Assembly (NCBI GenBank): GCA_936450465.1
Contig: OW388296.1
Location: forward strand, 31,809,375 to 31,873,374
Length of the DNA: 64,000 nucleotides
Direction: 5' to 3'
DNA from: Gibbula magus
Lineage: Eukaryota > Mollusca > Gastropoda > Trochida > Trochidae
The notes under the pieces are model-generated. The model did no database searches and had not been told where the DNA came from. It worked only from the letters and a program-made list of their open reading frames with translations. Position 1 is the first letter of the stretch; each line of letters starts with the position of its first letter. The position numbers were made by a program, and so were the translations under genes. Positions 1 to 11,790 of the stretch are shown here, in pieces.

Positions 1-113
1 ACAGGGTCAAGTGAGCAAACATGAAAGTGAAGGTCTTGACCAATAGATGACGTCATTAATTGAGTCTTATTGATACAAGGTCAGAGGTCAAGAGTCACTT
101 GCCGATATGACAG

Positions 114-392
114 TCAATATCGTGTGTGACCACCATTGGCGTTGATCACTGCCACACATCTACGGTACACAGAGTCGATAAGACGGTTTGTGAAGGCCCT
201 GGGAATCCTTCTGCACACATCCAGAACAGCCGTCTGAAATTCAGTTGTTGGAATTGATCTCACATTATTCAGCCTTCTTTGAACCTTATCCAATAAGTGT
301 TCAGTTGGATTCAAATCAGGGCTGAGGGCTGGACAGGGTAGAATACCGATGTTATGATGTTGGAGGAAGGTCATGGTAGCTCTTAATTGAGT
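114..392 (-). pseudogene. Tc1/mariner-like transposase, C-terminal fragment
   Basis: The last 92 codons of a reading frame on the - strand match the end of Tc1-family DDE transposases. Visible signs are the PALSPDLNPTEHLLD block, which holds the third acidic residue of the catalytic triad (the E of NPTEH), and the closing NGGHTRY typical of the family. The frame runs on upstream to 662 but that part shows no transposase resemblance, and the DNA-binding domain and the first two catalytic aspartates are missing. In full-length form the protein would cut and paste a transposon at TA sites. Here it is a dead 3' remnant. Possible degenerate terminal repeats are GTGAGCAAAC near 10-20 and GCTTGCTCAC near 675-685, but I could not fix the ends. 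Confidence 0.8.
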
Positions 393-1019
393 TAACGTGA
401 GTGAAGTGTTCATAATGGAAACAAAGTAATAAAAACACACAGTCCTCTCCTGATTGGTATCATGTTGCTTGTGTCGAGTCCTAGAGATGTACCGGCATAC
501 ATGTAGGTATTTATATAACACACATATACACATCGATGGCATGCCCAAGGCGATCCTCGTAGGTACCCTCCTAACCCGAGCTGCTAATTTCAACACTTGA
601 AGGTCACTTCTAACGCAAGGTGATCCAGGTACCCACCTGTACTGCTGGGTGAACAGAGACACATTGAATACGGTTGCTTGCTCACAAGGTGAACCACAAG
701 TCTATTTAATGGTGCCTCAGTTTCTTCATAAACCATTGAGTGTACATGGATCGACTATCAGATTGGTTTTCAGTTCGTACTCTTCTGTACTGATCGTGGT
801 ATAGTTACTGGGGCATCTTACATTAGAATATTCTTAGATATGTATGAATTTTGTTTTGTTTGGTTAAATCATGAGATGGGTAATATCAATACTTTCATAT
901 ATACCTTTAAACACATATAGACACTGTAAAACAAAATATGTCAAGCAAAATTAATGATTCAGCTTATCTTTATTACTACAAATCATTAAATTCACTATTA
1001 GATGTTGAATACTATATGT
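393..1019. other. non-coding stretch after the Tc1 remnant
   Basis: AT-rich sequence with no recognisable coding segment. The first 290 bases may be a filler or rearranged part of the Tc1-like element. Confidence 0.4.
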
Positions 1020-1655
1020 CTAATGTACATGTTAAGGAGTACGGCGGTTTGTTATGCTTACTACGTATCCAACAACTACCTCTCCTATATGTAATGTAAG
1101 ATGTAAGGATGACAGGGAAATAGCTAAAATATGTACAATGTGTAACCGTAATACTTTTGAAGATGAATTACATTTTTTATTTGTTTGTGACGCATATGCA
1201 AATTTTAGAACTTTACACCATCCAGATTTCAATTGTTCAACCGCTTTAGATAAATATCACAAGTTGTTAACATGATTGAAAATAACCAAGTTAATATTAT
1301 TGATATGAGCACATGTGCACATATCACGTTTGCCTAGCAACCTTCAGTATTTTGTCGTCTGCGACGAAACTCGTGCGAATTTGTGTATACCAGTCGCTCT
1401 CGCTCGGGCAATACAAACATTCACACTCGTTTCGTAAAAGTCATATGACACACTTCCTCGGGTAATAATCTCTATTTATTAAACATGCATTATGTGAAAG
1501 GAATTCTACCAAATGTTAGCGGAAATATGTATATAGATTTATATTAATGTAAATAGTCACTACCATATTGTCTGAACTATATTTCAATTGAATTGTTTTG
1601 TACACGGGCCAATGGCCTCTTTACCGAAATAAGATTCATTCATTCACTGATGTGG
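1020..1655 (+). pseudogene. non-LTR retrotransposon (LINE) 3' fragment, copy A
   Basis: The frame at 1054-1275 carries the zinc-knuckle-like end of a LINE reverse transcriptase (CTMCNRNTFEDELHFLFVC). The coding sequence is then interrupted by a dispersed repeat (about 1284-1475) and resumes at about 1478 with FIKHALCERNSTKC and a stop. This matches the C-termini of the other two copies in this window (near 21605-21665 and 40997-41050). The element ends at about 1598-1655 with GGGCCAATGGCC, CTCTTTACC, AATAAG and a short ATTC run. It is truncated at the 5' end and inactive. Assignment to one family with the copies at 20.6 kb and 40.9 kb rests on the shared end sequence and the similar CxxC...HFC...C block. 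Confidence 0.75.
1284..1475 (+). repeat. dispersed repeat, copy 1 (inserted in LINE copy A)
   Basis: It starts near GTTAATATTATTGATATGAG and ends near GGGTAATAATCTCTAT. It contains a self-complementary GAGCACATGTGC-type core, a CGCTCTCGCTCGGG stretch, and ACTCGTTTCGTAAAAGTCAT. Other copies lie at 6087-6202 (reverse, internally deleted) and 52812-53152. It splits the LINE frame, so it arrived after the LINE. Confidence 0.75.
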
Positions 1656-2639
1656 ACGAGGCTTAGTGGGTCTATTCCTATATTGTGAAGGTCTTACAAC
1701 TCTTGTTTCTTCATAACCACCTGTTCGTACTTCTGTACACACTATGGGGTAAAGGGTCTATTCCTATATGTTGAAGATTTTGTAACTCCTGTTATCATGT
1801 AGCTGTCACTCACGAATATTATATGTCTATTCCTAGATTACGTCTTTGAAGGGCATTTAAGAGTGGCATACATAACAGGAATGAAGAGTTTCTGGATAAC
1901 TCCGTTTAAATGTAAAAATACACAACGTTAGGAGTATATCCTTACTTCTTCGTCAGCTTGAATGTGAAGGCGTAATAAATATAAACTCTAAAACGTCGTG
2001 AATTTTCACAATAAAGAAGTAGTTATTCCGAAATTATTGCTGTTCCTATTCCTAGATGTTGAAGGGCTCTAAATTGTTTCTATCAGTGGATTGATACCTA
2101 GTTATTTTACAACTTATTGTAATAATCAATTCTCCAATTCTCTTTTGATTCGAGATTGTGAATAAATTATTTTTGAATCAATGTGAAAGACTATTGTGAT
2201 TCTTTATAATTTCCAAGATATAGGTGGCGAATACTAATTGATTTAATGTATAGGTTATATATAAAGGCGTACCCCTGTTGTTGCAGTACACATTGTTACA
2301 ACCACGGGAATATCCTTATCAGAGTTGGGTTAGATGTCTACATAGCGCAAAAGATGAAGGTACACTTGTGTTTGTACATTGTAACTCTCAGTCTCAGCCT
2401 TCGGAATCGACTTTTTAGAGTTAATTAATTAATTATGCAATCAATTTCTGTCCGGTTGTAGGTTGAATACACTTACAATTCTACAATCTAGGAACTGACC
2501 TTTCTGTTTCTTTAAACAAAAACATGAGTAAAAGGCTATGATGGTCTAGGAAAATAATATGCCATTACCTTCATTACAAGGAGACACATGTTGAACAGGA
2601 TTCTGATATATTAATCGACTCATGTGTCCTGTTACATCA
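1656..2639. other. degenerate short repeats, no gene seen
   Basis: The phrase GTCTATTCCTATATTGTGAAGG recurs in degraded form near 1673, 1752, 1829 and 2046, suggesting an old repeat with a unit of about 78 bp. No coding support. Confidence 0.4.
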
Positions 2640-3350
2640 CTTGAATATACTAGTATGTGTAAAGGCAACTGAAATGTCCATGGGAGACAACTCTTGTTAA
2701 TTTAATAACAATCGGACTGTCTGTCTGACAAGAGAGCTGTTTTTGGATATGCAAGGTGATCATTTGTGTCGTTATTTATCTTTCACCAACCAGTGATTTG
2801 TTACAACTTACGATATAAACCTTTTATTATGGGTGGACCTCTGAATAGTTGAAACTGAGTTATCAAAGTTCGGCACAACGTCGCTCTGCTACAGGCAACT
2901 GTTGTTATCAGTTTAGTATTAATGGGTTGAAATATGTCTTTGGAAGATATTTATTAAACCTGCTTAGCTATTGTCACCAGTAGTGTATTTCAATGAATCC
3001 TTGTTTAAACAAGTTATAGATTCAGGAATATAGTGAATAATCAAGCAAATGAGTTTTTTTTGTAATTAACACAGTATTAATATAACCTCACAATCGTTGT
3101 TGTCTAAACAGATCACGGCTCTCCTTCACTGTCACGATTCAGTCATATACAGTTCAACCACACTGACATATATACAGTTCAATCACATTGACACGTATAC
3201 AGTTCAACCACAATGACAAGTATGTAGTTCAAATCCCCACTGACACGTACACAGTTCAACCACATTGACTCTTATACAGTTAATAAACACCTACACGTAC
3301 ACAGTTCTACAACATTGAAACGTATACAGCACTTCACATACATAACAAAA
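2640..3350 (+). repeat. diverged duplicated segment with 25-bp minisatellite, copy 1
   Basis: About 500 bp here (GGGAGACAACTC, GAGAGCTGTTTT, GATTTGTTACAAC, then GTCACCAGTAGTGTATTTCAA) is collinear with 23920-24420. Both copies run into arrays of the same 25-bp unit, of the form ACAGTTCAACCACACTGACACGTAT with one or two changes. The array here is short and decayed (about 3140-3340, roughly eight units); the other copy has about 49 units. Confidence 0.8.
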
Positions 3351-5059
3351 CCAACTGCTTGGAAAAGTGTATACTGTTAAGTTAAGTTAAGTTAATTGAC
3401 ATTGAACTTATTCTTACTGATATTTCATTAGTTTGTCTATACAATGAATGCATCATTAATAATAATGTACATGTTATTGAAATCAACTCTGCGAGGGCTT
3501 AAGACTACCTGCCCTAGGTCAGTTATTTTTTCCGCCCCACCATACAGTACATCTAAACGCACCACTCAGCGACCACGTGGTATCAAGCGCACGTGATTCT
3601 CGTGCAAGATTGTCAACACATTGAAGTGAGGTGTGGCAAGATGCATTCGGATTCAGACGAAGATATGGTGAGGTCGTCGCAGGACATGGAAGCAGAACTG
3701 GAGCTAAAGAGAGTGGACATTCAAAAGGGCGACGATAATCCACGTTTTTCATAATTCTTATTTAGATGTATGACAGAGTGGCATATGCTATTCCAGAAAA
3801 TACCCTGAAGAAAGACAAAAGGGGGTGGACAAAGACATGAATAAAAGGTGAGCACCACTGCAGTATAGAAATGTTTGTGAAGTTCGAATTAAACATTTAC
3901 TAAACAGTACGTTTTACAATTCGTTATGTTATACATGTAAACAAGAAAATCAAGTATTTCCCTCTGTATTGACTGAAATAGTGCCACTTGACGATAAACA
4001 ACTCTCTACTGTATTTTTATTTATTTAAACTTGTTTGGGGTCACATATTCCAAACGTTATAAATGGTGTACTTTACCGAGTATTGACTGCCTCCGAAAAC
4101 TACCATTTTGATGATAGACGACTTAGTATCTTGACGATATTATAAAAGGCAAAACTTACTTCTGATCGAAACCGGACAATGCAACGCGTTTGACTCATGA
4201 CACTTTTTTTAAAAGACCGTGCATGTAAATGGGACGTGTAGTTTCGGTTTCTGTACATATGTAATGATGTTGCTCAATTTCAATTGGAAAGTAGTAATTA
4301 TAATATATATGGCAATTATGGATGAATATGCAAGATGAGTGAAATTATGTTTACTGTAAACGTTTGCGTACATTTATATATAGTTTGGAAAAAGTAAAAA
4401 TTACTTTTCGTAATACATAAATATATATCATGTCCAAATGCACATTTTCATCTTAATTTGGATTTGAATGTGTTAATGTTTCAATATTTATTGACTACAT
4501 TTTACAATTTCCTGCTCTTTCAGTTCTGTGAACCTATTTGAAACGAGGAACAATGACCAGTCAGTGCTATATTTGACGGTAGATCTACAGAGTGGAACAA
4601 GATCGCGGCAAAGTCACATGAAAATGTCAAAAAGCAAACATGTAATTTGAAAACGGTGGTTCACTTCAATTAAATGCTTCACATGTGTGTTGTGTTTCTC
4701 TTTCCAAAGTCTGTGTTGCCATAGTTTAACTTTCATTTATGCTCAGGTGGCAGAATATTATCCAAGGTATGTTGGGAAGCAATGTCCAAGAACAATGGAC
4801 ATACCTTTCAACTGTATTTGTTGAGGTAGGTTATTTTGGTTATGTACAAACTGAAGGTAATTATTTCGAGGTCGTTTTAAAAATTCAGAATTGGAATTTT
4901 CGAATATTGACTAAAGGCAAAGCCGAGAATTTTCAAAAAATGTTTTGGCAAATAACTTCAAATAACTACCTCGGATGGGTACATAACCAATAAAACCTAC
5001 TTCAACACAAGCAGATAACCGAGGTGAGAGTCGGTTATCAAGAAAAAAGACTCGTCAGA
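3351..5059. other. intergenic, nothing recognised
   Basis: AT-rich sequence. Short open frames on both strands show no family resemblance and no compositional sign of coding. Confidence 0.4.
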
Positions 5060-5680
5060 ACAAAGGACCTAGTGGTGTAAACATATCAACACTTCAGCTG
5101 GGAATATACAGCCCAGAGTATGTCTCGGTGATATGATACTTCACACCTGTGGACCAATCGCTGAAATTAATCGAGGTATACGTTACATGTCAGACGTAAA
5201 CAACTCCCTAATTGTATGGAAGGGGATTTGTGCCAAAAATGAAGACATGTTAACTTGTAACTTGTAAAGTGTAACATGTCGTTCTCAACCATACAAGTCT
5301 CGAAAAGACAGTCCAACCATGCAAAACTAACATTTTAATTCTGTCAATCTTAACTTTCTTTTCTCAATTTTACAAAGTTGAAATGTAATTCTAGAAATCG
5401 TCAAAGTCGAAAAGTCATCTTGTCATTTTTAATTATTAAATATAAATAAATTACACAGTGTGTAATGTTACAACTTACGTTTGACAAATGAAAAAGGGAA
5501 AATGAAGAGTTGCAAAGTCAGCTTTATAAAACGGACTTTAGCATTTCGAGACTGACATGACTTACATAGTTAAGATTGCAATGTTTCAAATCACATCTCT
5601 ACACGATTTCGCATTGACCATATTTGGAATATTACGGAAATTACCGGAAAGGAACGAATAATCCCGATCCGATAAACACA
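5060..5680 (+). repeat. mosaic dispersed repeat, copy 1
   Basis: The left part (about 5080-5212, with ATACAGCCCAGAGTATGTCTCGG and ACTTCACACCTGTGGACCA) matches 14388-14515. The core (about 5218-5660, with GGGGATTTGTGCCAAAAATGAAGACATG) is the reverse complement of about 11215-11640. The core is rich in near-palindromic words around AAAGTCGAAAAGTC and contains no coding region. Confidence 0.75.
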
Positions 5681-6086
5681 ATGTTCTACAATGACTTTTC
5701 CCTTGGCAAGCATCACTCAGCAACTACTAACACATATTTGAAAGTTATATAGCATACTAGTTTTCCCATTATTAGCATACTGTTGACAAAAGCACATTGA
5801 CTAAAACATTATTGGAGACGATCGCATTTTACTGTGGAGGAACTAACTGCCCACTCTAACGCTCGAGACGTGGTTATTTCTGTTGGGAACCGGATGGTCG
5901 GGCACATTGTGTAATCATGACCTCCCCTCGACTCCCTCCCTCCCCAGAATCAACATAAATAATTGAACATATTTAAAGAATAGTTGTAAATTGTCTATTC
6001 ATTTGTTTAAAATAACATAGGAATAGCTTGACCACACAGAAATATGCTTCCTGGTCAAGATTAATATATATGTATTTTGTGATATT
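5681..6086. other. intergenic, nothing recognised
   Basis: No coding or repeat structure recognised apart from the neighbouring elements. Confidence 0.35.
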
Positions 6087-6202
6087 ATATAGAGATTATT
6101 ACCCTAGGAAGTTTGTCATATGACTTTTACGAAACGAGTGTAATTTTTTGCTAGGCAAACGTGATATTTGCACATGTGCTCATATCAATAATATTAACTC
6201 TT
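6087..6202 (-). repeat. dispersed repeat, copy 2 (internally deleted)
   Basis: Reverse-complement copy of the repeat at 1284-1475: both ends are present (TATAGAGATTATTACCC and the GCACATGTGCTCATATCAATAATATTAAC side) but the middle with the CTCTCGCTC stretch is missing. Confidence 0.75.
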
Positions 6203-6444
6203 AAGTCTTTTAACTAATATTAAGCTACATTTGTACTTGAACCAAAACGACGAAAGCCGCATTAGTCAACCCCAGGAACCACTATGACGTCACAACAGAA
6301 CAATGACGACATAGTCGCTGTTGTCGCACGGCTCGTCAGTTGGCCCTGATCATGGATTATTAATATTAAGGAAGTAAACTCTATTTTTCTTGCAAAATTA
6401 CTCAAAGCAGAATGTTGTGTTATGGGTTAGCTTAGAAAAGCTGT

Positions 6445-6720
6445 AAAGTTCCCTGTACCCCAATGTGTTTTGTAATAAAGTATAGTTTTGCCCTGAACTA
6501 TTATAATGTCATCCTCGGTTACCCATGGTTTTATATATGCTCCGTTACTCTCCACTATATATAGTGGAGAGTAACGGAGCATATATAAAACCATGGGTAA
6601 CCGAGGATGTTATAATGTCAAAGTAGGCCTACTCGGACTACCGTCCTCGTACTTAAACTATAATAGTTCAGGGCAAAACTATACTTTATTACAAAACACA
6701 TTTGGGTACAGGGAACTTTA
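6445..6720. mobile_element. long hairpin (foldback) element
   Basis: A near-perfect palindrome with its axis at 6559/6560. The left arm 6445-6559 reads as the reverse complement of the right arm 6560-6720, except for an insertion of roughly 45-50 bp in the right arm near 6611-6660. The centre is CTCCACTATA/TATAGTGGAG with essentially no loop. It probably derives from a MITE or an inverted duplication. The open frame through it is a by-product. Confidence 0.85.
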
Positions 6721-6907
6721 TTTCTTATGTATGATTTTTTTTTTTAATATACAATATAGTTGGAGTAAATCCTTTCTTGCTACATGCAATTGTATATGTA
6801 TAAGCTAAAACACCCCCAATCCAGATCAGTGTATTTCGAATCAGTGACGTATTCCCATTTGTGATATTAAGTTTATTTATCAAAATGTGTACATTTTCTT
6901 GTGACCC

Positions 6908-7478
6908 CATTCTCTTCCCACAGAGATAAGTCCCTACAGTTTTCCGGTGCTACCCTCTGTTACTTTACGCTTGAAATCGGGGGGCGAAAAAGGAATGTCC
7001 TGATTGGTTGCAATTGAATCTAGTTGTGCAATCAGCGATGCCGTTGTAAAAGTGACATTTGCCAATGACACGTCATAATGATAAAATTAATGTAAGGCCA
7101 AAGTTTTCTCGTTTATCTGTGTATTGTGTGTTTTCCTCGAACTATGCTTTTTGATTTTGTGAAAATTTTTGATCATAAACAATAATTATAAATAAAGAAG
7201 ACCAAATCAGAGACAAATAGCAAAAACAGTTCAGACATCAGACATATTCGAATGACAATGAGCAAGACCCTTCAGAGTAAAATGCCTCGATCGTTGAAGT
7301 TACCCTGTCAACATGGCCAATTAAAGATGAGTTTTCATTGGTTAAGAACCAGGGATACGGAATGAGATTTCTCTTCCCACCGCCAGGGGACTTGGGTTCT
7401 GCTCTCGATTTCAAGCGAAAAACATTAGAGGGTACAACCGGAAAACTGTAGGGACTAACCTCTGTGGGAAGAGAATGT
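6908..7478. mobile_element. MITE-like element with long terminal inverted repeats
   Basis: The left end (TTCTCTTCCCACAGAG, AGTCCCTACAGTTTTCCGG, TACCCTCT, GCTTGAAATCG) returns inverted at the right end (CGATTTCAAGC, AGAGGGTA, CCGGAAAACTGTAGGGACT, CTCTGTGGGAAGAGAA). The interior has no coding frame. A truncated relative of the same end lies at 20559-20597, just upstream of LINE copy B. Confidence 0.8.
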
Positions 7479-8640
7479 TGTGACCCTGAAGGGTGTTGTT
7501 TTTTGTTTGTGCATTTGATTGTAAAAGGGTATACAGGATTGCACTGTTTACACTCGGGGTTATGATACCTTTAAGTTTAAACGAGTTGGCATAATATAAA
7601 ACTACATGTTTAATGCCGTCATAAGTAAGACACTCTGTATCAATTGGGTAAAAAGAAAACATTGCGTCTTTTGTAAAAAATAATAACACAAAAAAACAGT
7701 TTGAACATTTTTTCACATTCGATTTTTGTTAGATAATATATAGACAGTTTTTAAATAAATACATGATGGTCAATATTTGTAACTTTTCAAACTAAACCTT
7801 ACGTAATTTCAAGTGGTTTCGAAACATAAATTACTGTCAGTGTCACGGACTGCTTTGATTTGTGTCCACAAAATGATTGTAATTTTCCTGTCTCAGCTTT
7901 GGATCGTCGCAACACTGGTCACAGTTCGGTATTTATTTTCCCCGTTTCCATGGAAACGCAACTTGGATTCCTTTCTGGGGCAGAACTAAAAATCCGTAAG
8001 GTATAGCTCAATGAAACATTATTTTCAAATTGTTTTATTAAGTTCATTTTACAGGTATACAGACAAAAGTGAAACACACATAAAGGATGTGCAGAGCTAA
8101 GAAACAATTTTTAAACCTGGAAATATTGTTAAAAAAAATTCCATTTCCCATGGAAAGAAGGCGTTGTTTTTAATATATGAGCGACTAATGTTTGCAACAT
8201 TATATACATCCTTGACAATATTTACAACACTTTCTATGGATATTTTTATTTTTTGGAGGTACTGTATTGATATGATAATATCAGAGTATATATCGAGAAT
8301 TTCACCCAAGTGTTTTTCTGATATGAAATATATCAACACGAGTTCATTAAGTTAACTGTCATTAACTGATTATATAATAGGATTATGAAGATTTGATTTT
8401 AGCGTTATCTACAATGTAGATATCGCTTGTCGATATCGCATGATCTCACACAAGCACCATCTACTTAGGGAGCCAGTTTTGGGTGATAAAAGACGATTGT
8501 TCATGGAACTTTCGATTCCCCCAAAATTCATTTACGTGATTACATTTATGAAAACATATTGGAAACTTTCTGGTTCAGATTTACAGAAAGAACAAATATT
8601 TGAATGACTTATTTTCATTTTCAGCAGCTCTCTTGTTTAT
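7479..8640. other. intergenic, nothing recognised
   Basis: AT-rich. Short frames on both strands show no recognisable domain. Confidence 0.35.
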
Positions 8641-9398
8641 GCCCCTATTTCACTACGACCCGAATTGCCACGAATCACCACGACTAGGCGGCTACATAAA
8701 TTCATGAATATTCGTGAGCATTCGGCAAAATTCGTGAACAGCATTTACACTTGTACGAAATGTTTACGAACATTCGTAGCTTTTCATGCTAAAAACCTAC
8801 GAAACATGTACGAATTCTTTACGAATTGTCTACGAATTGTAAGAAATGATTAAGACACAGTCACGAATGTACTACGAATTTCCACGAATAAGATACGATA
8901 TCACGAATCAAGTACGAATAGTTTACGATAGTTCGTGACTATTTTCGATTGCAAGTCATCAAACCATTATGGAGGCGCAATGGAGAGCACGTGTTGCTCT
9001 GGCACTCGAATTTGAACTTCAATATCAACAACAAATTGAATTAGCTCTTCGTAGACAATTCGTAAATGCTTCGCGGTTAATTCGGGATGAGAACATCAAA
9101 ATTATCAACCACGAATTTCCAAGAATTGTTTACGAAGTTGTTACGAACGTCCCGAATTAAATACGAACAGTTTACGAAGCAACTACGAATCTGAAATTCG
9201 TAGATGATTCGTGAAAATCTTTTGACAAACAAAACATTTTCCACGAATGCCACGAATTACAAGAACGTTGCCGAATCAACTTGGAATCATTTACGAATAT
9301 CACGAATCAATTACGAATTATCTACGAATGTTCACGAAAGTGCAAATTTTCCAATTCGTGGTGATTCGTGGCAATTCGGGTCGTAGTGAAATAGGGGC
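8641..9398. mobile_element. foldback/TIR element made of CGAAT-type words
   Basis: The first 43 bases (GCCCCTATTTCACTACGACC onward) return as an exact reverse complement at the right end (about 9356-9398). The 758-bp interior is crowded with TACGAAT, ACGAATT, ATTCGTG and CACGAAT words in both orientations. A 63-codon frame at 8969-9160 begins MEAQWRARVALALEFE and is Gln/Arg rich; it could be a transposase scrap but I do not recognise it. The flanks are TTTAT on the left and ATTAG on the right, so no clear target duplication is visible. Confidence 0.85.
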
Positions 9399-11204
9399 AT
9401 TAGATTGCTCTATTTATAAATATATACTGAACATCTAAAATGTCAAAATGTCTTAGTACAGTTTCTGGACTTTTCAAACACACTAATCCTTGAAATATGT
9501 GTATAAAGAAGCCCATTCTGCAACTTCTAGTCGGATTGTGTTGTGTTTTTCCTTGACAACACATTAATTGAATGAACATTTCTTTTCTTTGAACTTTTAA
9601 ATAAATAATTTGATATATATTTCTACTACAATGAGTTTGTTACATTAAAGACTAACAAACAAAAGTGTTAATAGACACGGCAAAGACGTATGTTTAGGGG
9701 AGACATATTGTTGTAAAACATAAATTATCGGAACTATTATCTAAAAAAAAATTGTCATCGTTTCATATATGAGTTAATAAAACACATATTTAATTTATTG
9801 AAAACAATACGCATGTCAATGTATTCATGAATGACCATTTTAGTGAAATTTTACTATTTATATATATTGTTTTATATCCTGTATATGTTACAGTCGATTC
9901 AAGTTTTAAATTCAACAGTGCAAATATATTTTTTAAATTACCAGTGATACAATTCTATTTTCAGTTTGCATTCTATATTCATAATTATTTTCATATTGAA
10001 AATATTGCATGTAGAAGTTGAATGTTTATTGTTTAAAGTGTGAAACAACTGATCTAGGCTTATGATTTACATTTAATACTTGAATTCAGTAATTTGATTC
10101 TTCATATAGAATTCATGGACATATGAATCATGGACAAATATATTTCTGTCCCACAACAATTCACCTTTCACTGCTTCAAATACAAAAAATATAGTTTGCT
10201 TGATAAGTAAATGAAAATAGATAAATTAACATATTCATGACCAATAAATAATTTAACTAGTTGAGAAAAGTTTGTAAAATAATTAAAAGAGATAAATTCA
10301 ACTCAGCTAAAGAACATTTCCCCTTGATTATTTGTCTGTAAGAATAATACGTATATTGACACTCATAACAGTTTTCAGTTATAATTAAGGTGCAATGCAT
10401 TTTTTTTTTTTTTTAAAAGTATATGAAGTTCCCTGATTTAGATCATTGCTTTGTGGTACATTTAACATATTTTAAAATTAATAATAAAGTTATCAACACT
10501 GGCTTATGTATTTCTTTAAATTCCATCCCCACTAACGTTTATATATTTTCAATATCAGGAAACTTGGATATTCATTTCTGAATGCAAAAGACTTTACTGA
10601 ATACACGTAAAATTGGAGTATAAAAAAGTGAATGTTTATGTGATTGAACTGAGAGAAGATAATGTGTAAATGAACGCACAGAAAGTAATTCATTTTTTCG
10701 GGTGTAGGATGTCTATATATGGTTTGTAAATCTGCAGTTGTACGATATGTAAGTGAAATAAGTTTTATGATAACGGATCGGATACATTTATCATAGCATC
10801 AATGCCAATCAAGCCATGCGATCCTTTATGTCTGTCAGTGTCATCCCACATTTACATTACTTCCGCATTCGTTTTGCGTTGCAAACAAAATAATTGTTTG
10901 TCAAATGTCCTTAAAATTTATTGAAATAATAATAAGAATACCTAAGAATTAATTTTTAATTGGTATTTTCGTTTGGCATTTAATTACTAAACGACACTAT
11001 CAAACGGAATGTAAGTGACAGTATCGCTCCGTGAACTGACAACGTGCGTTTGTTTGTAGGACATAACAAGAGTTACGTCCCTTGATGTTCAGGGGGCGTG
11101 GTCAATTCGTTCAGCGTTGGGCTCAAAATAGACTAAGGGATTCCCCATCTGGGACAGCGGCAAGGGAGGTCTCGTTTTTTCGCAAATGCCTCTCGTCCTC
11201 GGAA
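9399..11204. other. very AT-rich intergenic stretch
   Basis: No coding sequence, tandem array or terminal-repeat element recognised. One AAGGGARRTAACTCT-type motif lies near 11066-11084 in reverse orientation. Confidence 0.4.
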
Positions 11205-11790
11205 AACATCGGTAATGTTCGGGAAACTTCCAAATATGGTCAATGCGAATTCATGTAGAGATGTAATTTGAAACATTGCATTCGCAACTATGCAAGTCAT
11301 GTCAGTCTCGAAATGCTAACGTCGGTTTTATAAAGCTGACTTTGCAACTCTTCATTTTCCATTTTTCATTTGTCAAACGTAAGTTGTAACATTACACAAT
11401 GTGTATATTATTTAGATTTAATAATTAAAAATGACAAGTTGACTTTTCGACTTTGACGATTTCTAGAATTACATTTCAACTTTGTAAAGTTGAGAATGCG
11501 AAGTTAAGATTGACAGAATTAAAATCTTAGTTGTGCATGGTTGGGCTTGTCTTTTCGAGACTTGTATGGTTGAGAACGACATGTTACACCTTACAAGTTA
11601 CAAGTCAACATATCTTCATTTTTGGCACAAATCCCCTTCCATATTATTGTTTCACCCCAATGTCTAAATGTATATGTGAATCCTAGTCTTGGTTTATTGC
11701 TGATTGTCAATCTCTTCACACAGAGGTTATTCTCTTCAGATAGTCTGTTATGTGTCTTTGTGTACCCATCGTGAAGCCATAGCATAGTGT
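11205..11790 (-). repeat. mosaic dispersed repeat, copy 2
   Basis: Positions 11215-11640 are the reverse complement of the core at 5218-5660. The following bases (about 11650-11745, GTGAATCCTAGTCTTGGTTTATTGC) match 14548-14600 in direct orientation. The core therefore lies next to the right half of a second repeat. Confidence 0.75.

Noticed and set aside
4739..4993. 84-residue frame on the + strand
   Set aside because: No recognisable domain, no splice or coding signals, and AT-rich low-complexity composition.
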